Shown one piece after another: positions 1-7,317 of a stretch of DNA of 9,026 bases. The stretch is from an uncultured Methanobrevibacter sp. Lineage in GTDB: Archaea; Methanobacteriota; Methanobacteria; Methanobacteriales; Methanobacteriaceae. The stretch is taken from NCBI GenBank assembly GCA_900317865.1, contig ONIK01000064.1, positions 1 through 9,026 on the forward strand, read 5' to 3'. Position numbers and translations under genes: made by a program. The notes beneath the pieces are model-generated. The model worked only from the letters and a program-made list of their open reading frames with translations. It did not search any database and was not told where the DNA came from. Position 1 is the stretch's first letter. Every line of letters starts with the position of its first letter.

Positions 1-88
1 TTAAAATCCTATTTAAAATTTTTCAAATAGATTATAAAAAAATAATATAAAATTTATAACTAATCAAATATTTATGGAAAAATTATCT
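1..88. other. AT-rich non-coding flank with weak inverted repeat and possible promoter
   Basis: No coding sequence is visible. An inverted repeat lies at 9-30 (CTATTT/AAATAG arms, nearly all A-T). The minus strand reads TTTTATATTA near 45-54, which could be a TATA box for a gene leaving the window to the left, but in such AT-rich DNA this is weak. Confidence 0.25.
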
Positions 89-129
89 AAAAAAAATAAC
101 TAAATTGCATAATTAATATACAATTTAGT
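89..129 (-). terminator. Hairpin plus T8 terminator of the giant adhesin gene
   Basis: Arms at 99-107 and 121-129 (coding strand ACTAAATTG and CAATTTAGT) are perfect 9-bp complements; three further pairs can form inside after one mismatch. On the coding strand the hairpin is followed by two bases and then T8 (89-96). It starts 13 bp after the stop codon. The shape is that of a rho-independent terminator, though AU-rich. Confidence 0.6.
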
Positions 130-141
130 AAATATTATTCA

Positions 142-3100
142 TTAATTAATAATGATTGTATTAGCTATAGTACATCCATTATAACTGGAAGAGATAATAT
201 ACTTGCCGGACATCAAATTAATATTTAGATAGGCAAAACCGTTTTCATCAGTAATGCGATTATAAAATACCCCATTTATATTAAATGTAACATATTTACC
301 CACCAAAGGATGACCGGTATCGTCCAATAGAAGAGCTTTAAATTTGCTTCCATCACGATATTTCATTTTTAAATCCTGTGCAGTCAAAATTGGAAGAACA
401 GTAATTTTATTACTAATCTGAAGACCATTTGGATGGGTTGCCGTTAATATATATTCTCCAGGATTCAGATTAATGTTTAATCTTGCAATACCCAAATCAT
501 TGGTTTTTCGAGTATAGAATACTCCATTAATATTCATCACAACATCCTGATTTGCTAAAGGATTGCCCTTACCGTCAGTTAACTGAACATAATACTGAGT
601 ATCATTTCTGTAATATTTAACAACATCTGCAGCCATCATGGTTGATAAAACAGTAATATTATATGATTGAGCAAAATTACCGTAAGGATTATATGCAGTT
701 AAGATATACTTACCAGGCAACAAATTAATAGTTAATTTTGCAATCCCTTCATTATTTGTTAATCTATTATAAAATACTCCATTGATATTCATTGTAACAT
801 TTTTTCCAACAATAGGAGCACCGGTACCGTCAATAACCTTAACGTAAAATTGTGAGTCATTTTTATAATATTTAACTAAATTATCACCAAAAATAACTGG
901 AAGAACTGTTATGTTGGCAATAGCAAAAGCATTTTCCAGAGAATTTTCAGCATAATATGCACAATAAATCTTATAAACTCCCGGATTTAGGTTTATTGAA
1001 AATGTAATCAATCCATTTGAATCAGTGATGCGCGTATACTTCATTGCATTAATGGTAAGGTTGATTTTTTTATCAGCCAATGGATTTCCAAGAGCATCAA
1101 CCAAAAGAGCATTGAACTGAGTTCCATTTCTGTAGTATTTGACAACATCATATGCAAAGAGATATGTCAAATTACCTGAAATGATAACAGTATCATTGAA
1201 ATTAGATTCTTTAAAAGCACCATTTCCATTGAATTTTGCTTCAATATCATATATACCCATTTCAGAACCTAAATTAATAAATACATAACCTGAATCATCA
1301 GTCATAACATCATATTCCATGTCATTGACTTTTACATAGACATTTGCATTTACGATTCCGGCATCATTATCATCCAATAAAGAAAGCACATATGTACCAT
1401 TAATTAATGAAGCTTTGAAATGAGAATCTTTCAATGAAGAATAAGGCAAAACAGTAATTTTAAAAGATCTGAGCAAGCCGTCATAAGGATTTTGAACCGT
1501 CAAATTATAAACTCCAGGTTCTGAGAGAATATCCAATTTGGCAAATCCGTTTTCATCACTGAAAACAGTGTAAAATATACCGCTCAAATTCATGGAAATG
1601 CTCTTATTGACAATAGGACGGCCGTTTCCCTGCAATAGTTGAACCTTAAATTGGGAAGAATCCCGATAATATTTAACCAAATCCTGACCGATTATTGTTG
1701 GAAGTACAGTAATAGTTGATTCCTTTATGGCGCTTTCAGTAGCATTTTCAGACCAGTAATATGTTATTACTTTATAAAATCCAGGATTCAAATCAATTTT
1801 TAAAGTGACCCAACCACCCTTATCGGTTTTATTGGTGAAATTAGTATTGTTAATTGATATTACCATTAACTTATCTGACAACGGCAAGCCCAAATAGTTT
1901 AATAGCTGTGCGTAAAACTGTGTTCCGTTTCTGTAATATTTAACTAAATCAAATACAAACAGATGGGTTGAATTGCCTGAGATGACTGTAGAATCCGCTA
2001 CAGTGGATTTTTCATATATCTCATCTCCGTTGAATATTGCCTGAATATTATAAATGCCTGCAGCATATCCCAAACTGATATTTGCCTCACCATTTTCGTC
2101 TGTAACTTTGGAATAGCTATCATTATTTATTTTAAATACAATCTGCTTATTTGAAAGTAAATTTGCATATTCATCAATCAAGATAACTCTATAAGTATTA
2201 TTCTCTTCAAAGTAACCTTTCAGAATGGTTTTTGTCAAATTGGCAGAGGGTAAAATCTTTAGATAATTTGTGGTAAAACTTTCAAGATACCTTTGTGAAC
2301 CCGCATAGCTTGAAGTTATTAGATAATCACCATAATTCATTTTAAATTTGAAAACAGCTTCACCAAGATTGTTTGTAATCTTTTGATAATTGTTTAGAGG
2401 ATTACCATTAACTGTTGAAATATTGATTAAGATATTGGCTCCTGCAATTGGATTGCCCAACAAATCCCTTAAAGTAACCTTAAACTCAACGCTTTCATTG
2501 TCAAAAATTGTCTTGTCTTCACCAGCCAATGAAGTCAATGTTTTATCTGAATCAACAACCAGAATACGTGCACTGGATTTGGATGAAACATAATTAACAC
2601 TGTTCATTGAAAATGTAGCCAAATAATTGCCAATTCCATTATTTATCAATAATCTGGCTATTCCTTCATTATTTGTTGTTAAATTATATTTTGTGCCGTT
2701 AATATCAACATTAACTTTCATATTCGTTAAAGGATTATTATTAACATCCCTGAGATGAATTTCCAGATATTTCTTATCTCCAACCTTCATTATAACATCA
2801 GGCGCATAAATTGAAGTCGGCATATCATAAACGATGATGACATTGCTTCCTTCAGCAAATATCTTATAGTATTCATTTGTATACCTATATGTTATATTAT
2901 ACAGACCAGGATCAAGTTTAATTTGGAGGCGAGCTTTTCCGAATGCATCAGTCAACAGTTTATATGACTGAATACCCTTGGAAGAAGAGATTGTGGCTAT
3001 TATTGTTTTTCCATATTGGCTAAATGCATTAGGGTCATTGAATGAAATTACGAAATATTTGTTTTCACCATAATACTGAGCCAAATCACTTGCATTCATT

Positions 3101-6100
3101 GAAACCTCTTGGATAACAGTATTATTGCTTACGATTATTGTTGCAGCGGAAGTGGATTCCTCATACCATATATTTCCCGCATAATCCAAGGTTGCCAAAT
3201 ATGAACCTTCATTTTCATTTATGACGAAAGTTGCAACACCATTTCCATCAGTGACACGAGATAATGTTTTTATTAGGCTTCCCTGATACAAGTTTAATGT
3301 AATTGTTTCATTTGGAATGAATCTGCCATACATGTCATTTAAAACAACATCATATACCCCATTCAATGGAATAGTAACATGATGGTATCCTGAAATCATT
3401 GAAATGACTTTTTCAACAGTTATTAATCCGCAGCCTTCTGCTGAACCATAAATACTGTCTCCGGCATATATTGCCTTAACATCATAAGAACCCGGAAGAT
3501 AATTTATCGTAAGCTGAGCAACACCATTGTTATTTGTCCTTAAGCTGAATTCATCAGTTAAATTTCCTTGACTAATGATTATCCTAATATTCTCCCCTCG
3601 GATTAATGTTCCGTGTTCATCCTTTAATGTAATATTATAAACATTACCCATTCCATAAAAAACAACATCAGGAACATATATTGTTGAATTGACCGGACGA
3701 ATTATTACTTGTGATACTGATTTTGAACTCAAATACCATAAGTCCCCGTCAAAGCTTGATTCTATTGTATATTTTCCAACATCTAGATTCAAAATTAAAT
3801 CTGCACGGCCAAATTCATTTGTATTTGCATCAATATTCTTTACATTTCCGTTAGAATCAGTTATTTTAAAATGAATTGTTCTATTGATGATACCATAGTC
3901 ATTTACATCATTTAAAACTGCATTAAAGTTATTATTCTTACCATAATATGTTTTATCTTGTGTAATCAAATATGTTTGAGATGCTAAAACATTAATTTGG
4001 GCAGTATTATTTGACGGATTGAAATATCCATTACCACCATAATAAACGTTAATTGTGTACAAGCCTACAGGATACTGGAAATTGATTTCACAATAACCGT
4101 TATCATCACTTACAACATCAAATGTTACAATTTCTCCTTTTGAATTAATTATTTCGACAGTTAATGTCTGATTAGAGACCTTATGAGCATTGACATTGAT
4201 TAAATTGAACCCATATTTATTGTTTCCACCGTAAAATACCTTATTTTCCATTATGATTCTTGTACTTGTGTTGAGCAATGACAAATCCAATAGCTGATTG
4301 TCAATTCTTGCATATACATTAATATCTTTTGAACTGCCGCCTGAGATTATGTCGGCATATAAAATATTATTTTTCAGTGAAGAATTAAGTGGTTGAATAA
4401 TTCCATTTACACATGATAAAAATACAGGTCTTTGATTGATTATATAATTTAATTCATTGATATTTCCATTTGCATCAACCAATGAATTTAAACTAACTTT
4501 TACTCTACCATCAGTAACATTAACTAGCTCCATTATAATCCAGTTATCCAATTTCAGATTGCCCAGGAACAAGTATACTTTTTCGGAATCAGGTTTTTGA
4601 TTATCCCCCCACCAATTGGATGAGTAGTCAACATCTCCGGAATATGAAAAAATGTCATTTCCTTCATAGGCAGCCGTATTATTAACAAAAACTGAGTAGT
4701 GAACCACTTTAGGATTGTACAATGCACCGCCGTATGCTGCTCTGTTTGAAATAAATGTTGAATTAATAACAGTTTCTGCATTTACAAGACCGTCACCCTT
4801 ATAGGAAGAGCCCTCTTTGATGATATTTGAATTATTTTCAAAGTAAGAATTATTCACATCCAAAGCGTTAATGGCTGCCAATCCATTCCCTATAAATATA
4901 GAGGAATTTATTGAATTCATTTTTCCTATTGAACCATAGTTATTGATAAAAGTGGAATTGTTAATAAATCCTGCAAACGATCCGTGACTTTCATAAATAC
5001 TGAATCCATAAGTTTCTGAATAGTAAACCTGAGTATTGAACTTAAATGTATTTTCAATAAATGTGGAGTTTTCAACATATGCATAAGTGGAATATGACTG
5101 TAATTCATCCAGTGATGCTGACAATAACGTGATTGGATGGAGATAAACAATACCCAACTTATTCCTTTTAAAGATTGAATTATAAATTTCTACTGAGCCG
5201 TCAATAGGGAACAAATAATTATAATTCAAATAAATCTGATTGGTATAGTATCTGGAAGTCTCTTCGACTATAATTTTATCAACGTAAGATCGGGCATTAC
5301 CCGTCACAATTGCACCCTTATTTTTGTAGAATGATGAATTGCTGATTTTTACAACTCCAGTTCCGTCAATTATTGATGAAGATGCAATGCCGGTAAATGT
5401 TGAATTTTCAATAGTTAAATTGCCACCATTCATGACAAATAATGAATCGCCATAATCCTGTGACATTACAGTGAAAGTAATATTTCTAATTAAAAGGTTT
5501 CCCCAGGACTGGATTCTGAAAATATTGCGGCCATTATCCCTGCTCATTACAGCATGTTCCAGTCCAATTATGGTTAAATTCTTGGAAATCAGCAAATTAG
5601 AATTGGAACCATAGGAATAAGTTCCATTTAATAAATAGATTTTATTACCATTTAAAGCCTTATTAATTGTGAAATCCAATGTCTGATAAGGAGATTCAAA
5701 ACTTCCGTCACCATAACCATTGTGTCCTCGGGTTGGGGAGACATATAATTCATAATCCGTCATGCCAGTACCAATAACCAGCCTAAGCCTTTGTGAATCC
5801 ATAATTGCATAAACAAGAGAACTTTCAGTATTTTCCAATAAGTAGTTGTTAAAAATACCATTTGATAAAATACCTGCAGAATATAGGAATTTTCCATTTT
5901 GAGCCTCGAATCTGACTTGTCTTAATGGAAGCAATTCCACATCATCCAATTTATAAATTAATTTACCGTCTGTATACCTATTCAAAGAAACAACAAAAGG
6001 ATCTGTTGTTCCGACAGGAATTGGCGAATTCTTATTTTCAAAAAGCATTATAATCCAATAATCAGCAGACGTTATTGCATAACGAATTTTTGGACCATTG

Positions 6101-7227
6101 TTATCTCCCCACCAGTTGAAAGGAGCATAAACTTCAGAAATACCGCCGTTACCAGTTATCTCATCCAAAATAACAGAATATGTAACATTAATTTTTGATG
6201 AAAATGAATTAATGCCTCTGTTAAATATTGATGAAACTGCAGTCAATGTAGAATTGGACAGTAAAAATGGATTTGAGAATTGATTGAAATCAAATATATC
6301 AACCTTATTAAATTCAACATCAGAATTATATATTCTCAATCCGTTGGTAAAATTAGTATTGTATGCTTCCAAAATACCGTTTTCCTGTTCCACATGATGA
6401 ATTTTAGAATTATTTATACTTACATTAAATACTCTATCGCCTGTGGCACTATAAGCATAATTAGATATCAAATCACCGACATTTGAATTGATAATCTGAA
6501 TTGAATTATAGTTATATACCGTTGTACTGGTTCCTTTCTCAGCAGCCCTGAAAGGCAAGTTTGAATTTGCAATTGTAGCATTTCCAAGATTTACAATTAT
6601 TTGAGCCAATGTTGATGAAGATACATCTTTAAATTGTGAATCATTAACAATTAAATTTGCATTATTAAAAATAAGTCCCATAAAACTACTCATTTTATTA
6701 AATGAAATATTATTTAATGTTAAATCACCATTATTTGTGATAATAGCTGTATTTCTTGAATTTACATCACAATATCCATTTATAAACTTTATATCATTCA
6801 ATTTTAATGAATATGAATCAAGAATATTGAAAAATCCGTATTTATTTTCTCCGTCAATAACAACATTTCCTGACAGAGATTCTATTGTCAAATTCTTATC
6901 AACAGTTAAAGCAGTATTTAAAGTTCCATTATATATGCCATCCATCATAATAATTGTTGAATTATCCCCAGCATGGACAATAGCTTCATTTAAATTGGAA
7001 TATGGTGCTTCATAACTGCCGTCAGCATAGCCTGAATTAGAATTATTTACATAAATTTCATTTTGATTTATTCCCAAAATATTATCAACATCATTTGAAA
7101 TAAAATCATCTGATATTGTTGAATTATCCTCAGTTGCACCAACAAAGGACAATGAAAGAATAAAAATTAATAATAATGAAAAATATACAAGAATATTATT
7201 ATATTTAATTTTTAACACCTCTAACAT
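142..7227 (-). CDS. Giant secreted adhesin-like protein: two beta-helix modules plus 15 Ig-like repeats
   Basis: Complete 2361-residue surface protein, predicted to work outside the membrane as an adhesin. In order: signal peptide (about 1-31, cut near VGA/TED); beta-helix module 1 (about 57-394) with entry motif DGSYEAPY at 69-76 and cap FNWWG at 370-374; Ig-like domain (about 395-486); beta-helix module 2 (about 493-899) with DGSFESPY at 507-514 and SNWWG at 870-874; Ig-like domain (about 900-987); then 15 Ig-like repeats from 988 to the C-terminus. NxS/T sequons are dense, as expected for an N-glycosylated archaeal surface protein; cysteines are few (about six). No catalytic motif, C-terminal membrane helix, sortase-type signal or recognisable pseudomurein-binding repeat is visible, so how it stays on the cell is unknown. 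The architecture matches Methanobrevibacter adhesin-like proteins; one of these, Mru_1499 of M. ruminantium, is reported to bind protozoa and hydrogen-producing bacteria. The ligand here is not predictable. The ATG at 7225-7227 is the conventional start, but initiation at ATT 7207-7209 (residue 7) looks at least as plausible. It has its own TATA box and hairpin terminator. Confidence 0.93.
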   Translation of the reverse strand: MLEVLKIKYNNILVYFSLLLIFILSLSFVGATEDNSTISDDFISNDVDNILGINQNEIYVNNSNSGYADGSYEAPYSNLNEAIVHAGDNSTIIMMDGIYNGTLNTALTVDKNLTIESLSGNVVIDGENKYGFFNILDSYSLKLNDIKFINGYCDVNSRNTAIITNNGDLTLNNISFNKMSSFMGLIFNNANLIVNDSQFKDVSSSTLAQIIVNLGNATIANSNLPFRAAEKGTSTTVYNYNSIQIINSNVGDLISNYAYSATGDRVFNVSINNSKIHHVEQENGILEAYNTNFTNGLRIYNSDVEFNKVDIFDFNQFSNPFLLSNSTLTAVSSIFNRGINSFSSKINVTYSVILDEITGNGGISEVYAPFNWWGDNNGPKIRYAITSADYWIIMLFENKNSPIPVGTTDPFVVSLNRYTDGKLIYKLDDVELLPLRQVRFEAQNGKFLYSAGILSNGIFNNYLLENTESSLVYAIMDSQRLRLVIGTGMTDYELYVSPTRGHNGYGDGSFESPYQTLDFTINKALNGNKIYLLNGTYSYGSNSNLLISKNLTIIGLEHAVMSRDNGRNIFRIQSWGNLLIRNITFTVMSQDYGDSLFVMNGGNLTIENSTFTGIASSSIIDGTGVVKISNSSFYKNKGAIVTGNARSYVDKIIVEETSRYYTNQIYLNYNYLFPIDGSVEIYNSIFKRNKLGIVYLHPITLLSASLDELQSYSTYAYVENSTFIENTFKFNTQVYYSETYGFSIYESHGSFAGFINNSTFINNYGSIGKMNSINSSIFIGNGLAAINALDVNNSYFENNSNIIKEGSSYKGDGLVNAETVINSTFISNRAAYGGALYNPKVVHYSVFVNNTAAYEGNDIFSYSGDVDYSSNWWGDNQKPDSEKVYLFLGNLKLDNWIIMELVNVTDGRVKVSLNSLVDANGNINELNYIINQRPVFLSCVNGIIQPLNSSLKNNILYADIISGGSSKDINVYARIDNQLLDLSLLNTSTRIIMENKVFYGGNNKYGFNLINVNAHKVSNQTLTVEIINSKGEIVTFDVVSDDNGYCEINFQYPVGLYTINVYYGGNGYFNPSNNTAQINVLASQTYLITQDKTYYGKNNNFNAVLNDVNDYGIINRTIHFKITDSNGNVKNIDANTNEFGRADLILNLDVGKYTIESSFDGDLWYLSSKSVSQVIIRPVNSTIYVPDVVFYGMGNVYNITLKDEHGTLIRGENIRIIISQGNLTDEFSLRTNNNGVAQLTINYLPGSYDVKAIYAGDSIYGSAEGCGLITVEKVISMISGYHHVTIPLNGVYDVVLNDMYGRFIPNETITLNLYQGSLIKTLSRVTDGNGVATFVINENEGSYLATLDYAGNIWYEESTSAATIIVSNNTVIQEVSMNASDLAQYYGENKYFVISFNDPNAFSQYGKTIIATISSSKGIQSYKLLTDAFGKARLQIKLDPGLYNITYRYTNEYYKIFAEGSNVIIVYDMPTSIYAPDVIMKVGDKKYLEIHLRDVNNNPLTNMKVNVDINGTKYNLTTNNEGIARLLINNGIGNYLATFSMNSVNYVSSKSSARILVVDSDKTLTSLAGEDKTIFDNESVEFKVTLRDLLGNPIAGANILINISTVNGNPLNNYQKITNNLGEAVFKFKMNYGDYLITSSYAGSQRYLESFTTNYLKILPSANLTKTILKGYFEENNTYRVILIDEYANLLSNKQIVFKINNDSYSKVTDENGEANISLGYAAGIYNIQAIFNGDEIYEKSTVADSTVISGNSTHLFVFDLVKYYRNGTQFYAQLLNYLGLPLSDKLMVISINNTNFTNKTDKGGWVTLKIDLNPGFYKVITYYWSENATESAIKESTITVLPTIIGQDLVKYYRDSSQFKVQLLQGNGRPIVNKSISMNLSGIFYTVFSDENGFAKLDILSEPGVYNLTVQNPYDGLLRSFKITVLPYSSLKDSHFKASLINGTYVLSLLDDNDAGIVNANVYVKVNDMEYDVMTDDSGYVFINLGSEMGIYDIEAKFNGNGAFKESNFNDTVIISGNLTYLFAYDVVKYYRNGTQFNALLVDALGNPLADKKINLTINAMKYTRITDSNGLITFSINLNPGVYKIYCAYYAENSLENAFAIANITVLPVIFGDNLVKYYKNDSQFYVKVIDGTGAPIVGKNVTMNINGVFYNRLTNNEGIAKLTINLLPGKYILTAYNPYGNFAQSYNITVLSTMMAADVVKYYRNDTQYYVQLTDGKGNPLANQDVVMNINGVFYTRKTNDLGIARLNINLNPGEYILTATHPNGLQISNKITVLPILTAQDLKMKYRDGSKFKALLLDDTGHPLVGKYVTFNINGVFYNRITDENGFAYLNINLMSGKYIISSSYNGCTIANTIIIN
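643..1443 (-). repeat. Higher-order repeat copy 2: three-domain Ig block
   Basis: Residues 1929-2195 (units 11-13), colinear with the preceding block: ISGN at 2016-2019, then a VKYYRNGTQF unit ending ITVLP at 2110, then a LVKYYKNDSQF unit ending ITVLS at 2195. The offset between the two SGN sites is exactly 267 residues (801 bp), and similar nucleotide stretches are visible around 1112-1185 and 1912-1986. Confidence 0.75.
1444..2241 (-). repeat. Higher-order repeat copy 1: three-domain Ig block
   Basis: Residues 1663-1928 (units 8-10). The block runs: a unit ending ISGN (1749-1752), a unit opening VKYYRNGTQF and ending ITVLP at 1843, and a unit opening LVKYYRDSSQF and ending ITVLP at 1928. 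The same order recurs in the next 267 residues. Confidence 0.75.
4267..4530 (-). other. Ig-like domain following beta-helix module 2
   Basis: Residues about 900-987. It occupies the same position as the domain after module 1 and shares its layout: a strand of type 'VKVSLNSLVD', a central 'PVFLSCVNG' strand and a closing 'INVYARIDNQLLDLSL' strand. The pairing supports duplication of a beta-helix plus Ig unit. Fold assignment is inferred. Confidence 0.5.
4531..5751 (-). other. Beta-helix module 2 of the giant adhesin
   Basis: Residues about 493-899, a second copy of the module 1 plan: ELYVSP, DGSFESPYQTLDFTI at 507-521, coils with 'ENSTF', 'SNSSF', 'YNSIF', 'NNSTF', 'INSSIF', 'NNSYF', 'INSTF' (the Asn-Ser/Thr-x-Phe coil signature), one GGALY motif near the end, then SNWWGDN at 870-876 and NWIIM at 895-899. 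It is about 60 residues longer than module 1 between the entry and cap motifs, that is a few extra coils. Confidence 0.75.
5770..6045 (-). other. Ig-like domain between the two beta-helix modules
   Basis: Residues about 395-486, after the WIIM cap. It has alternating hydrophobic strands with a pattern also seen after module 2: a short N-terminal strand (PFVVSLNRYTDG), a central 'VRFEAQNGKF' strand and a final 'SSLVYAIMDSQRLRLVI' strand. I read it as a degenerate Ig/invasin-like domain; the fold is inferred from spacing and position. Confidence 0.5.
6046..7059 (-). other. Beta-helix module 1 of the giant adhesin
   Basis: Residues about 57-394. It opens with IYVN and DGSYEAPYSNLNEAI, the usual entry strand and first turn of pectate-lyase-like parallel beta-helices in archaeal surface proteins. 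It continues with short N-rich turns containing 'NISF', 'DSQF', 'NSNL', 'NSKI' type coils, and closes at FNWWGDN (370-376) and YWIIM (390-394). Non-enzymatic as far as can be seen; likely a binding surface. Confidence 0.75.
7135..7227 (-). other. N-terminal signal peptide of the giant adhesin
   Basis: Residues 1-31 contain a short polar start, a hydrophobic core (ILVYFSLLLIFILSLSF at about 12-28) and a small-residue cleavage site VGA before TEDNS. This indicates Sec export. The Glu at residue 3 is unusual in an n-region. If translation starts at ATT 7207-7209 the peptide begins as M-K-Y-N-N, which is more typical and keeps the whole hydrophobic core. Confidence 0.85.
7216..7221 (-). promoter_or_regulatory. 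Shine-Dalgarno-like GAGGTG inside the annotated reading frame
   Basis: The coding strand GAGGTG (codons 3-4 of the annotated frame) is fully complementary to the ACCUCC-containing 3' end of methanogen 16S rRNA. It is followed by a 6-base spacer and ATT (7207-7209). No comparable site precedes the ATG at 7225-7227. It suggests that initiation may be downstream of the ATG. Confidence 0.5.
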
Positions 7228-7230
7228 AAG

Positions 7231-7249
7231 CCATTTTTTGAAAAAATGG
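7231..7249. promoter_or_regulatory. 19-bp palindrome in the leader of the giant adhesin gene
   Basis: The plus strand reads CCATTTTTTGAAAAAATGG, a perfect inverted repeat of 9 bp around one central base. Outside it, AACAT (7223-7227, containing the annotated start) and ATGTT (7256-7260) are also complementary. The palindrome lies just downstream of the expected transcription start, suiting a repressor operator or an RNA hairpin that controls access to the start region. Confidence 0.5.
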
Positions 7250-7280
7250 TCGCTAATGTTATATATTTTATTTAAAGAAC

Positions 7281-7290
7281 TATATAAAAA
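7281..7290 (-). promoter_or_regulatory. Archaeal TATA box (box A) for the giant adhesin gene
   Basis: Minus strand TTTTTATATA followed by G, close to the methanogen consensus TTTATATA. A start about 22-25 bases downstream of its centre falls near 7256-7261, leaving a leader of about 30 nt to ATG 7227 or about 50 nt to ATT 7209. A second AT-rich box (AAAATATATAAC at about 7259-7270) is a weaker alternative. Confidence 0.55.
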
Positions 7291-7295
7291 TTATT

Positions 7296-7317
7296 AAAAA
7301 AAAGAAAGATAAGAGAA
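7296..7317 (-). terminator. T-rich archaeal terminator of the anchored adhesin gene
   Basis: Downstream of the stop at 7322-7324 the coding strand reads a pyrimidine run (TTTCTCTTATCTTTC) ending in T8 (7296-7303). No GC hairpin accompanies it. U-tract termination without a hairpin is usual in archaea. It sits only a few bases upstream of the next TATA box. Confidence 0.5.

Larger units (their letters stand above)
145..4266 (-). repeat. Array of 15 tandem Ig-like repeats (stalk)
   Basis: Residues 988-2361. Approximate units: 988-1081, 1082-1179, 1180-1273, 1274-1368, 1369-1469, 1470-1559, 1560-1662, 1663-1752, 1753-1843, 1844-1928, 1929-2019, 2020-2110, 2111-2195, 2196-2279 and 2280-2361. Shared pattern: an opening strand (KVFYG or VKYYRNGTQF type), 'L.D..G.PL...', 'TD..G.A.L.INL.PG.Y', and a closing strand ITVLP or similar. 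This is the pattern of bacterial Ig-like (Big/invasin-type) domains. Units of about 82-103 residues suit a rigid stalk that lifts the beta-helix head off the wall. The C-terminal units are the shortest and most alike. Confidence 0.85.

Noticed and set aside
145..2241. CnaB-like intramolecular isopeptide bonds in the Ig repeats
   Set aside because: A Lys is conserved in the opening strand (VKYY), but the required Asn/Asp in the last strand is not: the position before ITVLP varies widely (N, K, T). Not supported from sequence alone.
2390..2593. Plus-strand reading frame of 67 codons
   Set aside because: Antisense to the Ig array, with no ribosome-binding site or family pattern; a shadow of the repeat coding.
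3689..3874. Plus-strand reading frame of 61 codons
   Set aside because: Antisense to the Ig array; no supporting start signal or recognisable domain.
4554..5150. Two minus-strand out-of-frame reading frames (4554-4781, 4926-5150)
   Set aside because: They overlap the giant gene in another frame on the same strand, and their translations look random (His, Met, Leu rich).
6280..6486. Plus-strand reading frame of 68 codons
   Set aside because: Antisense to beta-helix module 1; low-complexity Ile/Tyr-rich translation from AT-rich DNA.
6737..7015. Plus-strand reading frame of 92 codons
   Set aside because: The longest antisense frame, but it lies wholly over the module 1 coding region and has no domain or initiation site.
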